From an uncultured Candidatus Melainabacteria bacterium (GTDB taxonomy: Bacteria; Cyanobacteriota; Vampirovibrionia; Gastranaerophilales; Gastranaerophilaceae): 64,000 bases of DNA. The DNA lies in assembly GCA_934675685.1 (NCBI GenBank), contig CAKURL010000004.1:1-64000 (forward strand), given 5' to 3'. Of the stretch, positions 58,794 to 64,000 are shown in pieces. Numbering within the stretch: position 1 is the first letter of the stretch; each line of letters opens with the position of its first letter. The position numbers and the translations under genes are program-made. Below the pieces are notes generated by a model. That model did not search any database, was not told the DNA's origin, and was given only the letters and a program-made list of their open reading frames with translations.

Positions 58794-59866
58794 AAAAGAT
58801 ACTACTAACGATATTTATTCTATTTTTTAATTTAATAGCTCTTGGGGCAAATGCGCCCAAAAGCGACTATACGATTGACGAAAAAATAGGCCAGATGATT
58901 ATTTTGGGCTTCGATGGAAACGACATCAATTCAAAAGAATATAAAAAAACTCTTCAAAAAATCAAAAAAAATGAAATCTCGGGCGTCATTTTGTTTCAAA
59001 AAAACATCAAATCAAAAGAAGATTTGACAAAAATGAACGAAGGCTTTTTGAATTCGAACCCTATTGTTCCTTTTATTTCAATAGATAACGAGGGAGGAAA
59101 AATTTCAAGAAGCGACTTTTTAAAAGCGCCGAGCGCAAAAGAAATTTCAAAAATGAAAGAAAAAGAAGCAAGGGTTGAATATGAAAAAATGGCAAATATT
59201 TTATCAGAGCTCAAAATCAACTTCAACTTCGCACCAGACGTGGATTTGTTAATAGACAAAAATTCAATCATCGCAAAAAAAGATAGAAGCTATGGAAAAG
59301 ATCCAAACACAGTTTCTAAGTTTGCAAATATTTTAATCGAAGAACACGAAAAAAAGAAAATCCTAACTTCCCTAAAACATTTCCCAGGGCACGGAAACAT
59401 CAAAGGGGACACGCATAAGGATTTTGTCGACTCCACAAATACTTTTTCAAAAGAGGAACTTATCCCATATCAGAATTTAGCAGGCAAAAGCGAATTTTCA
59501 AGCGTTATGATTTCTCACATCTTCAACAAAAATTTTGATGAAAACTACCCTGCAAGTTTGTCTTATAAGACTATCCAAGGCTTGTTGAAAGAAAAAATTG
59601 GCTACAAGGGCTTAATTGTTTCAGACGATTACGATATGGACGCAGTAAGAAAAAACTATTCCCTAGAAGAAATTGTCGTAAATTCCATAAATTCTGGCGT
59701 AAATGTTATGATTTTTTCAAACAATTTAAAATACCACGACAAAAATATCGATAAAAAAATCAGAAAAATAGTGGAAAAGAACGTCAAAGAAGGAAATATC
59801 AAAAAAGAAACGATAGATAAATCCTTTGAAGCCATTTTAAAAACAAAAGCTTTGCTTAAAAATTAA
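58790..59866 (+). CDS. NagZ-like glycoside hydrolase family 3 protein, with signal peptide
   Basis: A 358-residue protein. KKILLTIFILFFNLIALGANA is a signal peptide. The GH3 barrel: KIGQMIILGFDG, FISIDNEGGKISR, SLKHFPGHGNIKGDTHKD (acid/base loop) and LIVSDDYDMDAVRKN (nucleophile Asp). Relatives remove beta-N-acetylglucosamine from muropeptides; unlike cytoplasmic NagZ this copy looks exported. Coupled to YihY by a 4-base overlap. Confidence 0.87.
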   Translation: MKKILLTIFILFFNLIALGANAPKSDYTIDEKIGQMIILGFDGNDINSKEYKKTLQKIKKNEISGVILFQKNIKSKEDLTKMNEGFLNSNPIVPFISIDNEGGKISRSDFLKAPSAKEISKMKEKEARVEYEKMANILSELKINFNFAPDVDLLIDKNSIIAKKDRSYGKDPNTVSKFANILIEEHEKKKILTSLKHFPGHGNIKGDTHKDFVDSTNTFSKEELIPYQNLAGKSEFSSVMISHIFNKNFDENYPASLSYKTIQGLLKEKIGYKGLIVSDDYDMDAVRKNYSLEEIVVNSINSGVNVMIFSNNLKYHDKNIDKKIRKIVEKNVKEGNIKKETIDKSFEAILKTKALLKN

Positions 59867-59872
59867 CTAAAA

Positions 59873-61240
59873 TTAATTGTTCAAGCTATGCAAAGGTGCT
59901 GGGATTCTTCCACCCCTGTTTACAAATATTTCGCTTGAAAAATTATTCACTTTCATAATAGGAGCGCTCCCTAAAAGCCCTCCAAACTCGGCGCTTTGCC
60001 CTACACCTTTTCCAATCACGGGGATTACTCTTACTGCTGTTGTTTTTTTGTTTATCATACCAATTGCCATTTCGTCTGCAATCATGCCTGCTATTGTAGA
60101 ATTTGGCGTGTCCCCAGGAATTGCTATCATATCAAGCCCCACGGAGCAAACACAAGTCATAGCTTCTAATTTATCTATTGTTAAAGAGCCAACATTTGCT
60201 GCTTCTATCATGCCAGCATCTTCTGAAACCGGAATAAATGCCCCAGAAAGCCCTCCGACATAGCTTGAAGCCATAATTCCGCCTTTTTTTACTGCGTCGT
60301 TTAACATTGCAAGCGCCATAGTAGTACCATGTGCCCCTGCTTGTTCTAGCCCCATAGCTTTAAAAATCTCAGCTACACTATCGCCTCTAGCTGGAGTAGG
60401 TGCTAAAGATAAATCGATTATCCCAAAAGGAACATTGAGCTTGTTTGCCATTCTTCTTCCGATTAATTCGCCAGCTGTCGTGATTTTAAAGGCCATTTTT
60501 TTAATTAAATTAGAAACTTCTCCAAAATCCGCTTTTTTGTCCAATTGCTCAATTGCGCTAGACACAACCCCAGGGCCAGAAACCCCGACACTCAGCGCAC
60601 ATTCTGCTTCATTTATTCCACAAAATGCCCCTGCCATAAAAGGATTATCAGTCACAGCATTACAAAAACAAACAAACTTAGCTGCCCCTATTGAATCTTC
60701 ATCTTTTGTTAAAATCGCCAATTTTTTAATTGCGTCCGCCGTTTTTAAAACAGCGTCCATATTAACCCCTGCTTTAGAAGCCCCTAAATTCACGCTTGAG
60801 CAAAGCTTTTTTGTAGAAGAAATTGCTTCCGGAAGTTGTTCAAAAAACCTTAAATCTCCTTTTGTGAAGCCTTTATCGACCAAAGCCGAAAAACCGCCCA
60901 CAAAATCAACCCCGACTTCTTCCCCTGCTTTATCTATAGCTTTCGCTATTTCTACATAATCAAGGTCATCTGAACTTTCTCCTATTAAAGAAATAGGAGT
61001 CAGCGCAATTCTTTTGTTCACAATCGGAATAGAATATTCGTCTTCTATTTCAAAAGCAAATTTAACCAAATTTGAAGCATATTTTAAGATTTTATCGTAG
61101 ATTTTTCTAGCGCACATCTTTGAAGTGGGTGCGCAACAATCCCTCAAAGACAAAGACAGAGTAGTCGTTCTGATGTCTAAGTGGTGAATTTTAATCATTT
61201 CGATTGTTTCTAAAATATTTTGTTGGTTAAAATTTGACAT
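59873..61240 (-). CDS. PFL family protein (UPF0210/DUF711)
   Basis: A 455-residue protein resembling DUF711 end to end: [58 protein letters not shown] and [20 protein letters not shown]. Structurally related to glycyl-radical enzymes, but no radical site is evident and no function is established. It is encoded directly after a UPF0237 ACT protein, the conserved pairing. Confidence 0.88.
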   Translation of the reverse strand: MSNFNQQNILETIEMIKIHHLDIRTTTLSLSLRDCCAPTSKMCARKIYDKILKYASNLVKFAFEIEDEYSIPIVNKRIALTPISLIGESSDDLDYVEIAKAIDKAGEEVGVDFVGGFSALVDKGFTKGDLRFFEQLPEAISSTKKLCSSVNLGASKAGVNMDAVLKTADAIKKLAILTKDEDSIGAAKFVCFCNAVTDNPFMAGAFCGINEAECALSVGVSGPGVVSSAIEQLDKKADFGEVSNLIKKMAFKITTAGELIGRRMANKLNVPFGIIDLSLAPTPARGDSVAEIFKAMGLEQAGAHGTTMALAMLNDAVKKGGIMASSYVGGLSGAFIPVSEDAGMIEAANVGSLTIDKLEAMTCVCSVGLDMIAIPGDTPNSTIAGMIADEMAIGMINKKTTAVRVIPVIGKGVGQSAEFGGLLGSAPIMKVNNFSSEIFVNRGGRIPAPLHSLNN

Positions 61241-61263
61241 CTTTTTTCTTCCTGATTTAAAAA

Positions 61264-61551
61264 TTAAATTGTGTGCATTTTGTCAAAAAGTTCTTTCTTT
61301 TGAACCCAAATTTCCATGCCTAGGTTTTGACCTAAATCCAACAAATCATCTTTAAATTCTTTAAAAGTACCTTTTAAATTTTTGATATTACACAACATAA
61401 TCATGACAAAATTGTCTTGCATGATTGTTTGTTTGATATCTTCTATGTTTACATCAAAAGAAGCAAGCTTGTTTGAAACGCTCGAAACAATCCCGACCTT
61501 GTCTTTGCCGCTCACGGTGATGATGATTTGGTTTGAATTTGCTTCCATCAT
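61264..61551 (-). CDS. ACT-domain protein (UPF0237)
   Basis: A 95-residue protein that is essentially one ACT domain ([20 protein letters not shown], then [20 protein letters not shown]). It binds small ligands, often amino acids; probably regulates the PFL partner 23 bases downstream. Its ATG overlaps the preceding stop (TAATG). Confidence 0.9.
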   Translation of the reverse strand: MMEANSNQIIITVSGKDKVGIVSSVSNKLASFDVNIEDIKQTIMQDNFVMIMLCNIKNLKGTFKEFKDDLLDLGQNLGMEIWVQKKELFDKMHTI

Positions 61552-61748
61552 TATTTCACATCTTTCTTGACTACGATGAGATTATTCATGATTTTCATCG
61601 CAACAGTAGGAAACACAACGTTTTTCAAGCCATCAGCAACAGAAACCACGCTGCCTGCCTTTAAGACAACTTCTTCCCCTTTATACATAAAAGTATAATC
61701 TGTGTCTCTGTCTGACCTGATTGTGATTTTGTTTTCTTCTTTTGTCAT
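61551..61748 (-). CDS. Small hypothetical protein (65 aa)
   Basis: MTKEENKITIRSDRDTDYTF... is a beta-rich 65-residue protein with KAGSVVSVADGLKNVVFPTV. No recognised domain. It sits in an operon between deoC and the ACT gene, with tight junctions on both sides (20 bases and a 1-base overlap), which supports it being translated. Confidence 0.65.
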   Translation of the reverse strand: MTKEENKITIRSDRDTDYTFMYKGEEVVLKAGSVVSVADGLKNVVFPTVAMKIMNNLIVVKKDVK

Positions 61749-61768
61749 CTTTAAGCCTTTCTTGTATA

Positions 61769-62428
61769 TTATTTTTCCAAAGAAACAATTTCGACGCCAG
61801 AGGAAGTACCCAACCTTGTCGCTCCAGCATTAATCAAAGCAATCGCTTGATTATAATTTTTTATTCCGCCACTCGCTTTGACTTCTAGCCCAAAAGGAGA
61901 GACTGTTTTATACATCAATTGCACGTCTTCGACTTTCGCCCCGACTCCGCCTTTCACAAAGCCTGTGGAAGTCTTGACAAAATTTGCTCCGCCATTCACT
62001 GCGCACTTAGAAGCTGTCACGATTTCTTCTTGGGTTAATAAATCTGTTTCTAAAATAACTTTTAGATTATTTTTTTGGCAGATTTCTTTTGTCATGGCAA
62101 TATCTTTTTCGACTTTTTTATAATTTTTGTTTTTCAAAGCAGAAATATTTAAAACTGTGTCGATTTCATCTGCGCCCATTTCAAGCGCTTTTTCAGTCTG
62201 GAACCTTGTGACATCAATTGGGTTATTCGCCAAAGGAAAATTCACAACTGTGACGATTTTGATATCTTTTTTGTCTAGCAAATTTTTTGCTAAATCAACA
62301 TAGTCTAGGTTAATACAAACGCCAAAAAATTTATTTTCGCAAGCTTGTGCGATAACTTTTACAATATCCTTAACAGTGGCGTCAGGCTTTAAGATAGTGT
62401 GTTCAATATAAGTATTTATTTTATTCAT
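61769..62428 (-). CDS. deoC: Deoxyribose-phosphate aldolase
   Basis: A 219-residue class I aldolase. NTYIEHTILKPDATVKDIVK, ADEIDTVLNISALKN, FVKTSTGFVKGGV (Schiff-base Lys) and EVKASGGIKNYNQA (second Lys) are diagnostic. It splits deoxyribose-5-phosphate to glyceraldehyde-3-phosphate and acetaldehyde in nucleoside salvage. Starts 10 bases after the dehydrogenase gene. Confidence 0.94.
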   Translation of the reverse strand: MNKINTYIEHTILKPDATVKDIVKVIAQACENKFFGVCINLDYVDLAKNLLDKKDIKIVTVVNFPLANNPIDVTRFQTEKALEMGADEIDTVLNISALKNKNYKKVEKDIAMTKEICQKNNLKVILETDLLTQEEIVTASKCAVNGGANFVKTSTGFVKGGVGAKVEDVQLMYKTVSPFGLEVKASGGIKNYNQAIALINAGATRLGTSSGVEIVSLEK

Positions 62429-62438
62429 AACAAAATAA

Positions 62439-63449
62439 TTATAGCAAAACTAAATTTATATAGCCAGTTTTTTCAATATTATTTGTTACCTGTTTTATGT
62501 TTTCAAAAGTCGTGTCGACGATTTTTTTATTTGCTTCTTTTGTGTTGTATGCATTGTGGGGCGTGATTATCACGTTGTCCAACTTTAAAAGCTTTTGAAT
62601 AAAGAAATATTTTCTATAACATAATTCTTTAATGTTTTTGAATTCTTGACATTTTTTGTAATTTTGGCAAAGCACCTCTTCACATTCCACAACGTCAAGT
62701 GCCGCTCCTTGGATTTTTCTTTCCGAAATTGCCATATATAAAGCTTCTGTGTCCACGATTTCGCCTCTTGCGGTGTTTATCAAAATCGCATTTCTTTTCA
62801 TTTTCAAAAATGTATTTCTATTGAAGAGATTTTTTGTTTCTTTAGTCAAAGGGCAATTTATCGAGACTATGTCTGATTTTTCTAATAATTCATCTAAAGA
62901 GACAAAATTATATGCGCCTTTTTCGATTTTATCAAAAACCAAAACTTTCATATTAAAGCCTTGGGCAATGTTTATGACTTTTCTTCCGATGGAGCCTGCT
63001 CCTATCACCCCAATTGTCTTTTTGTTTAGGTCAGAACCCATCAAAGAAAATACGTCGATTTCGCCTTCTTCTATTTGGCTTTTTGCTTTTGATATTTTTT
63101 TATATAAATTTAAAATAAGAGCAAAAGTATATTCTCCGACCGTCGAAGAAGCGTAATTTGGAACATTAAAAACTTGAATATTTTTTTCTTTACAAAATTC
63201 GATGTCCACGTTTGAATAGCCTGCGCTTCTTAAAAAAATATATTTCAACTTTGGAAATTTTTCTAAAGCCTTTTTGTTTAAAGAAGAGCTCACAAAAGCG
63301 CTTATCGCTTCAGTATCTGAATATTTTTCATCTACATAAGTATTTTCATTTAAAGAAGTTTTTAGAAAATATGGCTCTAGGTCATTTGTGATTTTTTCTA
63401 AAATATATTCAAATTCAAACTCTCTAATGTCATAAAAAATTATTTTCAT
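62439..63449 (-). CDS. D-isomer-specific 2-hydroxyacid dehydrogenase
   Basis: A 336-residue NAD-dependent enzyme. Rossmann GVIGAGSIGRKVINIA, catalytic Arg in LINTARGEIVDTEAL, Glu in ALDVVECEEVL and His in VIITPHNAYNTKEA. A Cys-rich loop between the Glu and His (CEEVLCQNYKKCQEF) is longer than in LdhA. It could be D-lactate dehydrogenase or a relative. Start at 63449 (MKIIFYDIREFEF); the open frame upstream is not protein-like. Confidence 0.87.
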   Translation of the reverse strand: MKIIFYDIREFEFEYILEKITNDLEPYFLKTSLNENTYVDEKYSDTEAISAFVSSSLNKKALEKFPKLKYIFLRSAGYSNVDIEFCKEKNIQVFNVPNYASSTVGEYTFALILNLYKKISKAKSQIEEGEIDVFSLMGSDLNKKTIGVIGAGSIGRKVINIAQGFNMKVLVFDKIEKGAYNFVSLDELLEKSDIVSINCPLTKETKNLFNRNTFLKMKRNAILINTARGEIVDTEALYMAISERKIQGAALDVVECEEVLCQNYKKCQEFKNIKELCYRKYFFIQKLLKLDNVIITPHNAYNTKEANKKIVDTTFENIKQVTNNIEKTGYINLVLL

Positions 63450-63508
63450 ATTAAAAAAATATTTTAAAACGAAAAAATTTTTATTCCCTTTTTGGCTAAG
63501 TTTTAAGG

Positions 63509-64000
63509 TTATTCTATGAACATACAATCGCCATAGCTAAAAAAGCGATATTTTTCTTCAACAGCATGCTTATAGATTTCTAAAGTAAATTCTCTTCCCA
63601 TAAAAGCGCTCACAAGCATAATCAAAGTGGACTTTGGAAGGTGAAAATTTGTGATTAATTTATCTATTGATTTTATTTTATAAGGAGGATAGATGAAAAT
63701 GTTTGTGTTTGAAGAATTTGCTTTTATTTTTCCATATTTTTGGTAAGTGGCTTCTAAACTTCTTAAAGCTGTAGTCCCCACGGCAACTACGCTTGCGCCT
63801 TCTTTTTTTTCTTCAAAGATTTTTTCAGTCTCAAGAGGAATTGTATAACTTTCATAATGCATTGTGTGTTCTTTTATATCTTCCACTTTGACTGGCATAA
63901 ACGTCCCAAGCCCCACGTTCAATGTGACATAGGCGATTTTGACACCTTTTTTTTGAATTTTTTCTAATAATTCTTTTGAAAAATGAAGCCCAGCAGTAGG
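63509..64000 (-). CDS. queA: QueA, C-terminal part (cut by window edge)
   Basis: The minus-strand frame is open to the window end and reads PTAGLHFSKELLEKIQKKG, then TLNVGLGTFMPV, GTTALRSLEA, TNFHLPKSTLIMLVSAFMG and YRFFSYGDCMFI. This is the C-terminal half of S-adenosylmethionine:tRNA ribosyltransferase-isomerase, the penultimate enzyme of queuosine synthesis. The start lies outside. It is the first visible gene of the run to PFL. Confidence 0.95.
   Translation of the reverse strand, partial: PTAGLHFSKELLEKIQKKGVKIAYVTLNVGLGTFMPVKVEDIKEHTMHYESYTIPLETEKIFEEKKEGASVVAVGTTALRSLEATYQKYGKIKANSSNTNIFIYPPYKIKSIDKLITNFHLPKSTLIMLVSAFMGREFTLEIYKHAVEEKYRFFSYGDCMFIE

Noticed and set aside
1..64000. tRNA or rRNA genes
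   Set aside because: I saw no cloverleaf with a conserved T-loop or rRNA segments in any intergenic gap; a covariance search was not possible.

Overview
The window is AT-rich bacterial chromosomal DNA with no phage, plasmid, transposase, rRNA, tRNA or CRISPR signal that I could see. Lipopolysaccharide-export genes (lptB, an LptF/G permease), a complete set of lipid II genes and a diderm-like secreted proteome indicate a Gram-negative-type envelope. Several proteins carry a short N-terminal F-K-G motif and belong to a two-membrane-segment family that I associate with gut Melainabacteria (Candidatus Gastranaerophilales, non-photosynthetic relatives of Cyanobacteria). That assignment is an inference from protein style, not a database result.

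Layout. 1-4.8 kb (minus): murF-mraY-murD-ftsW-murG, the last truncated by the window edge. 4.9-6.4 kb: yajQ, a cluster of structured repeats and an XRE regulator. 6.4-9.8 kb: secreted GH13 amylase, ribbon-helix-helix protein, a ferritin-like protein that has lost most iron ligands, nth and trx. 9.8-14.2 kb: an AddAB-like helicase and nuclease pair. 14.2-19.4 kb (minus): lptB-lptF/G-phosphodiester glycosidase-pilin-like-WYL-WYL-small membrane protein. 19.5-22.3 kb (minus): der-plsY-formyltransferase. 22.4-24.6 kb: metK, a DciA-like gene and a tiny ORF with its own promoter and terminator. 24.7-26.4 kb: a large F-K-G membrane protein. 26.7-29.9 kb: rny, ymdB-like and PHP phosphatase, then a second repeat cluster. 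30.8-35.5 kb (minus): glycosyltransferase, TPR protein and FixX/FixC. 35.6-36.1 kb: a broken HTH gene and a third repeat cluster. 36.1-41.9 kb: M48-like protein, MFS transporter, two coupled F-K-G-type membrane genes and DedA. 42-48.7 kb: SLC45-type transporter, SpoIID-like protein, murJ, clpP and rarA. 48.8-51.3 kb: more small F-K-G-type proteins and a HExxH protein. 51.4-53.6 kb: a MalK-type ATPase with a degenerate sensor kinase. 53.7-59.9 kb: envelope proteins, NrnA-like, YihY and NagZ. 59.9-64 kb (minus): queA-dehydrogenase-deoC-65 aa protein-ACT-PFL operon.

The signals that ordinary genes do not explain are four. (1) A modular repeat has constant flanks around interchangeable self-complementary inserts, and each of its three clusters begins at the stop codon of a gene. 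(2) A membrane protein family with internal duplication is associated with the F-K-G motif. (3) RNase Y has no ATG/GTG/TTG upstream of its membrane anchor but has a well-placed Shine-Dalgarno before ATT. (4) Several genes have a -10 box ending 6-7 bases before the ATG, suggesting leaderless mRNAs. Several enzymes also appear catalytically degraded: a ferritin, an M48 peptidase and a histidine kinase.
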